From Bacillota bacterium (GTDB taxonomy: Bacteria > Bacillota > Clostridia > Acetivibrionales > DSM-1351): 64,000 nucleotides of DNA. The stretch is from NCBI GenBank assembly GCA_023391425.1, contig JAEWAX010000041.1, positions 62,001 through 126,000 on the forward strand, in the 5' to 3' direction. The notes under the pieces were generated by a model that saw only the letters and a program-made list of their open reading frames with translations, searched no databases and was not told the origin of the DNA. The translations under genes were made by a program, and so were the position numbers. The first letter of the stretch is position 1, and every line of letters begins with the position of its first letter. This document shows, in pieces, positions 1-7,438 of this stretch.

Positions 1-301
1 CTCCACCAGTATAAATATTTTCATAATAGTCTATATGATATTCCTTTAGCAAGGCATCGATATTATCAGAATTTATAATGCCTGTTTTTTCTATCAAGAG
101 AAAATAGATACTGTTTTGCATAAACTCTCTTGCCTTTAGGCTTCCGTCAATGGCCAATAGCTTCTGAGCCTGCCTTTCTTCCTCTAGATAGCTCACCTTG
201 TTTTCATGAATATTCTTTATTTCATTTAACCCATTTATTCTTAACTCTTCCTCAATGTAATCCATTAGCTCTTTTAAACACAGCTTTTGCATTGTCTTCA
301 T
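1..301 (-). CDS. Unidentified protein, N-terminal ~100 residues (truncated by window edge; possible CpaF-type ATPase)
   Basis: An open frame runs from an ATG at 301 off the left edge with no stop; GGAGGAGAAGTGT directly precedes the ATG, so the start is firm. The visible residues begin MKTMQKLCLKELMDYIEEEL and are charged and probably helical, with no signal peptide, membrane segment or nucleotide-binding motif yet. It is the next gene after a CpaE-like P-loop protein (22 nt gap) in a locus with a CpaB-like protein, where a CpaF/TadA secretion ATPase would be expected; such ATPases start with a helical domain. The functional guess rests on position alone. That the gene is real is much surer than its identity. 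Confidence 0.6.
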   Translation of the reverse strand, partial: MKTMQKLCLKELMDYIEEELRINGLNEIKNIHENKVSYLEEERQAQKLLAIDGSLKAREFMQNSIYFLLIEKTGIINSDNIDALLKEYHIDYYENIYTGG

Positions 302-323
302 ACACTTCTCCTCCATATTTTTG

Positions 324-1139
324 CTACAGTCTCTGAATAGCCTGTATTAAGCTCCACATATGCCTTCTGGATTTTTCTTTTACAGCTGACTGTATTGGCA
401 TTAAGCCCAAGGTTTCAAGAATTTGCTTTGAAATGCATCGTACAGAGTTATTACAGCTTGTTTCATGCTGAAGATACAAGTGTAAACTATCTCTATTTTT
501 CATTTCCTGAAGCGTCTCACAGTAGTCCATCGTGTACACCTTCTTTAATGCATATCTGCGCTTAATATCGCTCAGTCTCGGATAAATGTTTCTGTACTTA
601 GATATCATATACATCGTCTCTTGATTATAGAGCAATTGCTCTTCGTTTACCTTATTCAGCTCCTTCATACTTTCGTTATCCTGAATAAAGAGTTTCAAAA
701 CAAGGTTAGCCTTTTGTAGCATCAAATTAGTTAGTATATTTTCATTCCCCGAAACAGTGTCAAAAATAATGAGATCAAAGCTTTCCTGCAATTCATCAAA
801 CAGCTTACTATATTTTTCAATGTTTTTCTGTGCATAAGAGTTCGTTGTTCGATAGCTTCCTAAAAAGTAAACTCCATCACTTTGTGGTATTATGCTTGAT
901 ATCAGCAGCTCAGACTTGTCTCCTTCAAAAAACTGATAATTAACCAAATCCTCTAGTCCAGTAGCAGCTACATTTATTCCAAACAGTTTATAAAGTGCAC
1001 TGTACTGTAAATTTAAGCAACAAACCAATATTTTAAAATCCTTTTTCGCAATTCCCTTAATCTGATTTGCCAACATATATGTTACTACTGATTTTCCAGT
1101 TTTTTTTACATCTGACCATATGGCTATTATTTTTCCCAT
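324..1139 (-). CDS. MinD/CpaE-like P-loop ATPase-fold protein of a Tad-like pilus locus
   Basis: About 271 residues. The N-terminus MGKIIAIWSDVKKTGKSVVT carries a deviant Walker A (KKTGKS) of the ParA/MinD/CpaE class, and FDLIIFDT near residue 135 looks like the following acidic strand. The frame extends 17 codons upstream, but GGGAGGT lies 4 nt before the ATG at 1139, while the longer form would begin inside the end of the upstream gene. CpaE-type proteins help localise Tad/Flp pilus machinery in the cytoplasm. Neighbours are a CpaB-like SAF protein upstream and a probable secretion gene downstream, all co-directional. The C-terminal half is unlike anything I recognise, so the exact role is inferred. 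Confidence 0.6.
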   Translation of the reverse strand: MGKIIAIWSDVKKTGKSVVTYMLANQIKGIAKKDFKILVCCLNLQYSALYKLFGINVAATGLEDLVNYQFFEGDKSELLISSIIPQSDGVYFLGSYRTTNSYAQKNIEKYSKLFDELQESFDLIIFDTVSGNENILTNLMLQKANLVLKLFIQDNESMKELNKVNEEQLLYNQETMYMISKYRNIYPRLSDIKRRYALKKVYTMDYCETLQEMKNRDSLHLYLQHETSCNNSVRCISKQILETLGLMPIQSAVKEKSRRHMWSLIQAIQRL

Positions 1140-1189
1140 TTTGACCTCCCATTCCGCTATGCAGCCACAGTTATTACAAAAAATCAACA

Positions 1190-1837
1190 TTAATTAACTG
1201 GCTTTTGAGTATCATCGCAGTAGAGTTCATATATCAACTTTCCTGCCATCTTTGCTGTATAAATCTTTTGTCTTTCATCTTTATCTAGGATGAGCTTCAT
1301 ATAAGCTGTTCTCGAATTCATTCCTGACTTCGAATCTAGTGATACTCCTGTTTCATCAAGAACATCCTCTACTTTTACTTTATATAGGATTGTTTCGACG
1401 ATATCACTTGCCTCTTTTTTAAGCCTTATATCAACATAAGCTCCTTTTTTAATTAGGTTCGCTAGTCTCTCCTCAATGCTCATAGGTAAAATAATTATTC
1501 TCTCGTCATCTTTGAACCAGTTATTTTTATCAATTAAGGTACTCGTACTTAAATACTCGTTTTTCATTATTTTATCTTTAGCTTTTTTCCCCAACACTTG
1601 TCCCACATCAGTTGCTAATAAAGCGTTTGAAGCGGATAATTGTATTTCTTTTGTCTTTATGTGTTTTTCTTGTATTATAGTCCCCTCATCTATGTCTACA
1701 GCAGCAACCACCACTGAAATATGTGTTTGCAGATCTAATGGGTATCGCTTAAAAATGTATGCGAATACTATTGAATTTAATATTAAGAATATTCCCATGC
1801 AAATTAGCGTTGTTTTAATAACTAGTCTTTTGCCCAC
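1190..1837 (-). CDS. CpaB/RcpC-like SAF-domain pilus assembly protein
   Basis: 215 residues beginning at GTG 1837, with AGGAGGATAAGCCA in front. One N-terminal membrane anchor (about residues 8-27, ICMGIFLILNSIVFAYIF) is followed by a SAF-like domain: VVVAAVDIDEGTIIQEKHI, then GQVLGKKAKDKIMKNEYLS, the pattern of CpaB/RcpC and FlgA relatives. In Tad systems CpaB is an inner-membrane-anchored periplasmic or extracytoplasmic assembly protein. It is shorter than proteobacterial CpaB, as usual in Firmicutes. It sits between the kinase gene and the CpaE-like gene in the same direction, supporting one assembly locus. Confidence 0.65.
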   Translation of the reverse strand: MGKRLVIKTTLICMGIFLILNSIVFAYIFKRYPLDLQTHISVVVAAVDIDEGTIIQEKHIKTKEIQLSASNALLATDVGQVLGKKAKDKIMKNEYLSTSTLIDKNNWFKDDERIIILPMSIEERLANLIKKGAYVDIRLKKEASDIVETILYKVKVEDVLDETGVSLDSKSGMNSRTAYMKLILDKDERQKIYTAKMAGKLIYELYCDDTQKPVN

Positions 1838-1894
1838 TGGCTTATCCTCCTAAAGTATTTTCAATTACTTTTATCTACTTTTGTTATCTTCTGG

Positions 1895-3661
1895 TTACAT
1901 AGATGACTTTGTAATCACCGTTGAAATTAGGCGTGCAAGATGAGAGCACTTCCTTTTCTCTGATAAAATTGTATTTGATATAATATTAGAAATTTGTTTT
2001 CCGAAACAGTCCTTAAAGAGACTTTTGAAACTTAAAGGTTCACCAAAATAGCTATAAATCCACTTAAAATACACTTTTTGCTCATATGAAACCTCAAAAA
2101 TCTTTGCATAAGCAATCAATTCTTGAAGTTCCTGTGGTACATCTCCATTTAAAAGCATGCTTTGTAGAATACTACGAGAGCTTAGCTCTCCTTTATAATA
2201 TTTATTAATAATAAATGAAGCCCTGGATATACATTTTGCCATAATGCCTTCAACTTTAAGCCATTTTCCAATATCTGCAGCATTAAAAGGATTCATATCA
2301 GAAACTATAAAAATATAATTTAAGTATTGTTGGATAAATTCAACAAATGTTATGTCAACGTCAATGAATATATAGGAAAAACTGTCTTGCAACTGTGCTA
2401 GTTGTTTATTTAGCAGAAGAGAATCAAAAGGTAATCTTTCTGTCGGAGAATTTTTATTTAAAGAATCAGAATGAAAATTTTCTATAAAATTATTTAAATT
2501 TATATAGGATAAATTAGAGCTAATTTTTAGTAGTGTGTTTTTTTCACACCCTCTTGATAAGGCTTCTCCAAGCCTACTAGATAGGCTCAAGTCAACAATA
2601 CACACCGAGGTAGGTCCTCTTGCCACATGTTGCGCCATTGCTGCTGCTATTGTAGATACGCCTGAACCTCTAGCTCCAGTAATTGCTATAATCTTTGTAA
2701 ATACTAATGAATTTTTAAGGTTCTTTATATCATTTTCATTACCTATGCCAGTGTGCAAGCTAATGCTATATTGACGTAATTCTTTCATTAGTAATCCTAC
2801 AGTTTTGTATCTCAACTCCGGATTTGGATGAATGCACTTTCTAAGTATCTCATAGAGCTCTGGAGATAGGTATTGCGCATATTTTTCGTTCTGGAACATT
2901 GCTATTGATTTTAGAGGGTCTATACCTGTTACCAACTGAATTAACGTTATACCTAATGAATATATGTCGGATGCCTGACTTATTCCGTTACCAATAAATT
3001 GCTCTGGTGCTGCGTATCCTTTCGTTCCAATAAAGGCAGTGTCATAGGAGGCTTTTCCTGTAGCATTTGCGGATTCATTGGTCACTTCTTTACTTCTTGG
3101 AGCATTTACGGATTCAGTGCTCACTTCTTTGCTTCTTAAAGCTTCACTTGTTGGTATTTGATCTCTAATAGCTTTATCATCTATTTCTGAAACTATGGTC
3201 GAAACACCAAAGTCTATCAACTTTACAAAGCCTTCTTTTGTTAGAATTATGTTATGGGGCTTCATATCCCCATAGATAATAGGGTTTGGCCTTTGACTAT
3301 GCAGATAATCTAAAACACTGCACAACTGTATTGCCCAATCAATTACGCTTTGTTCCTCAAATTTTCCTTTATTATCAAGCTCCTGTTTTAGGCAAGTACC
3401 CTCTAAATAGTCCTCAACAATGTAAATCTTGTTTTCATCTTCATATACATCACATATCCTTGGTAATGCCGGATGGTTTAAGCGTTTTAAAATCTCTGGT
3501 TCTATGTAGCCGCTGAGGGATGTTTTCTCGCCTTTTACAATCTCCTTGACAGCCCATAGATTGCCCAAAGTTGTATTTTTTGCAAGGAAAACCTCTCCAC
3601 ATCCGCCGTGTCCTAGTGACCTTATGTATTTGTATTTTGAGGAAAAAGAGTTATCCTGCAT
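1895..3661 (-). CDS. Ser/Thr protein kinase fused to a C-terminal MinD-like P-loop domain
   Basis: 588 residues; GGAGG lies 9 nt before the ATG. Kinase domain about residues 10-300: glycine loop GHGGCGEVF, lysine K39 (AVKEIV), catalytic loop YGDMKPHN (D132; the usual HRD is YGD), DFG 150-152, APE 218-220. An insert of about 40 residues between DFG and APE holds an imperfect 15-residue tandem repeat (SKEVSTES / SKEVTNES). From about 320 a second domain begins with IIAITGARGSGVSTIAAAMA, a Walker A, followed by SVCIVDLSLSSRLGEAL and FSYIFIDVDITF, as in MinD/ParA folds. No PASTA repeats or transmembrane segment. It heads the CpaB/CpaE-like genes, so it may control pilus assembly by phosphorylation; that is inference. 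Confidence 0.8.
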   Translation of the reverse strand: MQDNSFSSKYKYIRSLGHGGCGEVFLAKNTTLGNLWAVKEIVKGEKTSLSGYIEPEILKRLNHPALPRICDVYEDENKIYIVEDYLEGTCLKQELDNKGKFEEQSVIDWAIQLCSVLDYLHSQRPNPIIYGDMKPHNIILTKEGFVKLIDFGVSTIVSEIDDKAIRDQIPTSEALRSKEVSTESVNAPRSKEVTNESANATGKASYDTAFIGTKGYAAPEQFIGNGISQASDIYSLGITLIQLVTGIDPLKSIAMFQNEKYAQYLSPELYEILRKCIHPNPELRYKTVGLLMKELRQYSISLHTGIGNENDIKNLKNSLVFTKIIAITGARGSGVSTIAAAMAQHVARGPTSVCIVDLSLSSRLGEALSRGCEKNTLLKISSNLSYINLNNFIENFHSDSLNKNSPTERLPFDSLLLNKQLAQLQDSFSYIFIDVDITFVEFIQQYLNYIFIVSDMNPFNAADIGKWLKVEGIMAKCISRASFIINKYYKGELSSRSILQSMLLNGDVPQELQELIAYAKIFEVSYEQKVYFKWIYSYFGEPLSFKSLFKDCFGKQISNIISNTILSEKRKCSHLARLISTVITKSSM

Positions 3662-4046
3662 GACTATTATCCTCCATGCCTAATAATATGAAATGCTAAA
3701 TGGGTTGATTATGCTAATTCACATACTGCGACTATGAAGCAAGTACTATCGCCTATATAAAATAGTATAATGAAATTGAAAGGTTGATTAAAAATTGATT
3801 TAAATTCTTAAAGAAAAGTAACACCATGTTAATCTGAGGATAAAATTAAAAATCATTTTAACTTTTATCCTAAAACTGACTAAACCAAAATTGTTAAAAA
3901 AGAAAATCTGAAGAAAAACTAGGAATATCTGTAAACATTTTCTAGTAATGTAAATTATAATCCAGATTATTATAAAATGCAACATTTATTTTTTAATAAG
4001 ACACATTAAATTTTTGTTTTTAAAAATATCGTTTATGTGCCTGTTA
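3662..4046. other. Intergenic, 385 nt
   Basis: Very AT-rich spacer between the kinase gene and the radical SAM gene, both on the minus strand. It should hold the promoter of the kinase locus near 3665-3780. The 61-codon open frame at 3800-3985 has low-complexity Phe/Ile composition and no ribosome binding site, and I do not call it. No hairpin with a T-run, tRNA or repeat was noticed. Confidence 0.4.
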
Positions 4047-4940
4047 TTATACTCCATCTAAATTAAAATCGGGTATATACTGAATATCAGCAGACTGCCT
4101 TTCCTGTATATATCCTTCTAGTAAGCCCAGCTTATATAAATGCTTGACTACTCTTTCATATTCAAACCTTGTTATAGGCCGATTGATTTCAGGGTATTTT
4201 TCTGCAGCATAGTAGGGTATATACTGGCTCATGAGAGATACATACACACTCTTTGTTAAATTTTCATTTATCCAATTCAATACATTTATACTCTCTTTAA
4301 TATGTCCAGGAAGAATTAGATGCCTTATAATAAGGCCACGCTGAACTATCCCCGCTGCATCTAGCACTGGACCTCCCACCTGATTATACATCTCTATTAT
4401 AGCCTTTTTGCTTACCTCAGGATAATCCTGTGCTCTGGAATACTTGAGAGAGGTTTTATCAGAAAAATATTTGAAATCTGGGAGATATACATCAACTAGT
4501 CCCTCGATAGATTTTAAAGTATCTATTGTTTCATATCCATTTGTATTATACACCACAGGTACAGTCAATTTACCTTGTTTCTTCAGCGAAAGCAAAGCCT
4601 GTTTGATTGCGCCTGTATAATGAGATGGATTCACTAGATTAATGTTATGAGCACCTTTACCTATTAATTCAATAAATATCTCTTGAAGCCTTTCAATAGA
4701 TATAACTTTACCATAATTATTCTGGCTGATATCAAAATTCTGACAAAAGATACATTTGAGATTGCAGCCAGAAAAGAACACTGCTCCAGAGCCTCTCGTG
4801 CCACTAATGCAAGGCTCCTCCCACATGTGAAGACATGCTTTTGCTACCTTGGGCTGCTCTGGTACACCACAAAAACCCAATCCACTTTTCCTGCTAACCC
4901 CACATTGACGTGGGCATTGGTTACAAAGTTCTCTTGTCAA
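4047..4940 (-). CDS. Radical SAM protein, PflA/PflX-like (glycyl-radical activase family)
   Basis: About 297 residues. An N-terminal cysteine cluster (ELCNQCPRQCGVSRK...GFCG, then KACLHMWEEPCISG) precedes the radical SAM motif GCNLKCIFCQN (CxxxCxxC), which binds a 4Fe-4S cluster cleaving S-adenosylmethionine. The architecture matches the COG1313 PflX group annotated as putative pyruvate formate-lyase activating enzymes; the true substrate of this group is unsettled. GGAGGTTAAA lies immediately before a TTG at 4940, giving a start MTRELCNQC; an in-frame ATG at 4952 overlaps that ribosome binding site and is less likely. No glycyl radical enzyme gene is adjacent. Confidence 0.8.
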   Translation of the reverse strand: MTRELCNQCPRQCGVSRKSGLGFCGVPEQPKVAKACLHMWEEPCISGTRGSGAVFFSGCNLKCIFCQNFDISQNNYGKVISIERLQEIFIELIGKGAHNINLVNPSHYTGAIKQALLSLKKQGKLTVPVVYNTNGYETIDTLKSIEGLVDVYLPDFKYFSDKTSLKYSRAQDYPEVSKKAIIEMYNQVGGPVLDAAGIVQRGLIIRHLILPGHIKESINVLNWINENLTKSVYVSLMSQYIPYYAAEKYPEINRPITRFEYERVVKHLYKLGLLEGYIQERQSADIQYIPDFNLDGV

Positions 4941-5293
4941 TTTAACCTCCATGGGCTTCAAGTAGTCATAAAATATTACTAAAATACCATCTTAACATTG
5001 TAGCAAAACTATAAAGTAATTTAAACCATTTATCTGCTTACAAAATGTAATTTTTACTGCAATACACCAAATACACTAATTAGATTTTACAATATGTATG
5101 TTTTTACAATTTTATCTATTGTATTTACATTAACAACAAATAAAAATATAATATTCGTATTGAACAACGTTTGCACATCTCATGATGTTACGTCGTAAAC
5201 TGCCGCTATTAAAACAGTTACTAACCGTTTTAATTCACACTAGTATAAAACTTAGTCATAGCATAGTCAATGGCAATATGGAGGAAATTAATA
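4941..5293. other. Intergenic with divergent promoters, ~350 nt
   Basis: AT-rich region between the divergent radical SAM gene (minus) and the hydrolase-fold gene (plus), so it must carry both promoters. The one structured element seen is the palindrome at 5208-5234, listed separately. Nothing else recognisable. Confidence 0.4.
5208..5234. promoter_or_regulatory. 27-nt inverted repeat, candidate operator
   Basis: ATTAAAAC and GTTTTAAT arms flank AGTTACTAACC: 8 bp perfect, one mismatch, then GTT/AAC around a 3-nt centre. It lies about 60 nt before the hydrolase-fold start codon, without a T-run, so an operator is more likely than a terminator. No regulator gene adjacent names it. Confidence 0.35.
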
Positions 5294-6271
5294 ATGCAGC
5301 TAAATACAGTTGCTTTTGCTGAGCGCAAAAGCGTTTTACCTAAAAATATATTTTTAGCAACTATATATATAATAATACTTCTTTTCCTTGTCATAGGTGT
5401 AGTTTCATTTATATCAGCTTATAAAATTACTCATCCGAGTAAAATTACTACGCCCCAAATATCATCAAATATTGCACCTGACTATAAAAATGTCAGCTTC
5501 ACTTCTAGCGAAACTGAGGAAAATATCAATGGCTGGTTCTTTTCAGCAAAAGGTTCAAAAACCACAGTTTTGATAGTTCATGGTTATGGTAAAAATAGAT
5601 TGCCCTTTGATGAAGAGACTTTTAAGCTAATAACGAGATTCACCAATGAAGGTTTAAATGTAATGACATTTGATTTAAGAGGTTCAGGAAACTCATCTGG
5701 GTCAATTTCAACCTTTGGAAAAAATGAGACTAAAGATGTTTTGAGTGCTATTAAATATTTAAAACAGCGGGAAACTGAAAAGATTATTCTGATGGGCTTT
5801 ACAACTGGTGCCTCGTCCTGCCTTTCTGCTGTGGCTGAGACGCCATACAGAGATAGTATTATAGGTGTGATTGGTGATAGCCCCTACTCTACAATTGATA
5901 ATTGTATTGATTATGCAATTGATTCAAACAGTTGGCTTCCAAGCATCCCCTTTAAATATACAATTGATTTCGCTGTTAGAAAACTCACAAAAGTTAATAA
6001 TGGAATGGATATAATATCCAAAATACCTTTGATAATCCCAACACCAGTGCTGTTGATTGATGGTGCCCAGCAAGATATTACCGCTTCTGATAACACCAAG
6101 CTCCTCTACGAGCTATATTCCAGGAGAAGCCCTGTCCCTGCTCATTATTGGAACTCTGGAGCACAAAAATATGGTCAGAGCTTTGCAGAATCACCTGACC
6201 AGTACATGGGTAAGGTTATGGGTTTTATTAGCGAGTGTGTTGAGGATGCAGAGAAGGCGGAAGTAAAGTAA
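5294..6271 (+). CDS. Membrane-anchored alpha/beta-hydrolase-fold protein with altered catalytic residues
   Basis: 325 residues from ATG 5294, chosen because GGAGG (5280-5284) lies 9 nt upstream; the frame opens 8 codons earlier without such a site. One N-terminal membrane segment (about 20-43) precedes a serine-hydrolase-like fold resembling the YqkD/YfhR group: VLIVHGYGKNRLPF (oxyanion HG), VMTFDLRGSGNSSG, then MGFTTGASS where GxSxG would stand, LLIDGAQQDITAS for the acid, and GAQKYGQSF where the usual GxxHxxS carries the catalytic His. The nucleophile Ser is Thr and the His position is Tyr. It may be a non-catalytic homologue, or use an adjacent Ser or His; sequence alone cannot tell. Monocistronic; terminator follows. 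Confidence 0.75.
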   Translation: MQLNTVAFAERKSVLPKNIFLATIYIIILLFLVIGVVSFISAYKITHPSKITTPQISSNIAPDYKNVSFTSSETEENINGWFFSAKGSKTTVLIVHGYGKNRLPFDEETFKLITRFTNEGLNVMTFDLRGSGNSSGSISTFGKNETKDVLSAIKYLKQRETEKIILMGFTTGASSCLSAVAETPYRDSIIGVIGDSPYSTIDNCIDYAIDSNSWLPSIPFKYTIDFAVRKLTKVNNGMDIISKIPLIIPTPVLLIDGAQQDITASDNTKLLYELYSRRSPVPAHYWNSGAQKYGQSFAESPDQYMGKVMGFISECVEDAEKAEVK

Positions 6272-6317
6272 CAGTTGAAATCTACACAAACTACTTTTAC
6301 TAAACTATGGTATTAAA

Positions 6318-6353
6318 AAGAGTGATAAAAAGTTGTGCCTTTTTATCACTCTT
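6318..6353. terminator. Bidirectional rho-independent terminator
   Basis: Perfect 15-bp stem AAGAGTGATAAAAAG / CTTTTTATCACTCTT with a 6-nt loop, A-run on one side and TTATATTT on the other. It separates the plus-strand hydrolase-fold gene from the minus-strand flagellar genes and can serve both. Confidence 0.85.
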
Positions 6354-6387
6354 ATATTTAACCGATGCTATTATACATTATTTAATC

Positions 6388-6870
6388 CTATTTCTTCTTA
6401 TCAAAAAAATAAGATGGTTGTGGCAATTTGCCTCCAACATTATATCCATTATTCGCTACCTTGGACTGTCTAACACGCCTTATGTCACTTGCCAACTTAT
6501 CAACTATTGCTTGAACTTTGTTTTTATTCTCAATTTCGAGCTTCTGAATCTCTTTAGTAGTATTAAATATCGTTGTCACTATTTGCTTTAGCTCTGCTGC
6601 TCCTTGAATCTGTCTAACTCGTATTTCTTCAATACTTTCGACTCCTAATACGGATTTTAATCTTGAATAATATACCTCAAAGGATTTATCCAGATCATCA
6701 ACTAAATCAATTTGTATTTGCTTCAATCCAATTAACCTTTGAATTTCATCAGCACTGTCCTCATTAATAACTGTAGACTGTTCCTTTGTTAAATTTAATA
6801 TTTCTCTTACGCTATTCAGTTTCTTTTCAGATATGACAATTAGCTTTTCTATATATTGTTCCGGTGTCAT
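6388..6870 (-). CDS. FlgN-like flagellar chaperone-type coiled-coil protein
   Basis: 160 residues, start preceded by GGAGGGAGAAAAC. Predominantly helical and charged with heptad-like spacing (EKLIVISEKKLNSVREILNL...KEIQKLEIENKNKVQAIVDKL), as in the FlgN/FliT export chaperones. It is the last gene of the flagellar block, just downstream of fliS, where a FliT-like chaperone for FliD often sits. A second FlgN-type protein is encoded at 20729-21229 next to flgK, so the two may divide the clients (FliD here, FlgK/FlgL there). Family assignment is by composition, length and position; no diagnostic motif exists. Confidence 0.55.
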   Translation of the reverse strand: MTPEQYIEKLIVISEKKLNSVREILNLTKEQSTVINEDSADEIQRLIGLKQIQIDLVDDLDKSFEVYYSRLKSVLGVESIEEIRVRQIQGAAELKQIVTTIFNTTKEIQKLEIENKNKVQAIVDKLASDIRRVRQSKVANNGYNVGGKLPQPSYFFDKKK

Positions 6871-6904
6871 GTTTTCTCCCTCCAGCCACTAAAAATCTAA
6901 GTCA

Positions 6905-6958
6905 TACAGAAAAAACACCTCGCATCCCCGATAAGGTTTTGCGAGGTCCTTTTCTGTG
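6905..6958 (-). terminator. Terminator-like hairpin downstream of fliS
   Basis: ACCTCGCA / TGCGAGGT arms (6917-6924, 6940-6947) extended by CAGAAAA / TTTTCTG flanks. Read on the minus strand it ends GAGGTGTTTTTTCTG. It probably attenuates transcription between fliS and the following flgN-like gene. Confidence 0.65.
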
Positions 6959-6971
6959 TGCAGTGATTGTC

Positions 6972-7376
6972 CTATTTTGCTATACCTTCTGATTGGGGGA
7001 TGGGATGTTTTGCAAGCTTCATCGCCGTTGCCCAAGTATCTCTTAACTCCTTAGCATACCCAAGCACTTCCTCTATTATACTGTTATCCTTTTTAATATT
7101 TGCTTCAACAAGTCGTCTGTACATATAATCATAAATACTATCTAAGTTTTTTGATACTTCATAATTCATATCCAGTGTTGACTGAAATTCCTTCACAATT
7201 GCCTGAGCCCGTATGATACTATTATTTGATTTCTCAATATTCTTTGCATCAATAGCATTCTGCGCCTGCATAAGGAATTTTACCAATCCATTATACAATA
7301 TCAAAGTTAGTTCCTCTGGAGTTGCTGTATACACAGAATTCTCTTTGTATTGATTATACCCATTATTTTGTAACAT
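6972..7376 (-). CDS. fliS: Flagellin export chaperone FliS
   Basis: 134 residues, the normal FliS length. The N-terminal NGYNQYKENSVYTATPEELTLIL pattern (Tyr followed by tATPeeLtlmLYng) is characteristic, and the remainder is a four-helix bundle sequence (IVKEFQSTLDMNYEVSKNLDSIYDYMYRRL). FliS binds the C-terminal helices of flagellin in the cytosol to prevent early polymerisation, and in Firmicutes FliS-FliW-CsrA also share flagellin as a binding partner. Located directly after fliD in the usual flaG-fliD-fliS order. Confidence 0.93.
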   Translation of the reverse strand: MLQNNGYNQYKENSVYTATPEELTLILYNGLVKFLMQAQNAIDAKNIEKSNNSIIRAQAIVKEFQSTLDMNYEVSKNLDSIYDYMYRRLVEANIKKDNSIIEEVLGYAKELRDTWATAMKLAKHPIPQSEGIAK

Positions 7377-7438
7377 TAGCTAGCATCCTCCTTGCACATT
7401 TTTTGTGCTCTATTTTATAATTATACTTTTGCCATAAC

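Noticed and set aside
3800..3985. 61-codon minus-strand ORF
   Set aside because: Low-complexity AT-driven frame without ribosome binding site.
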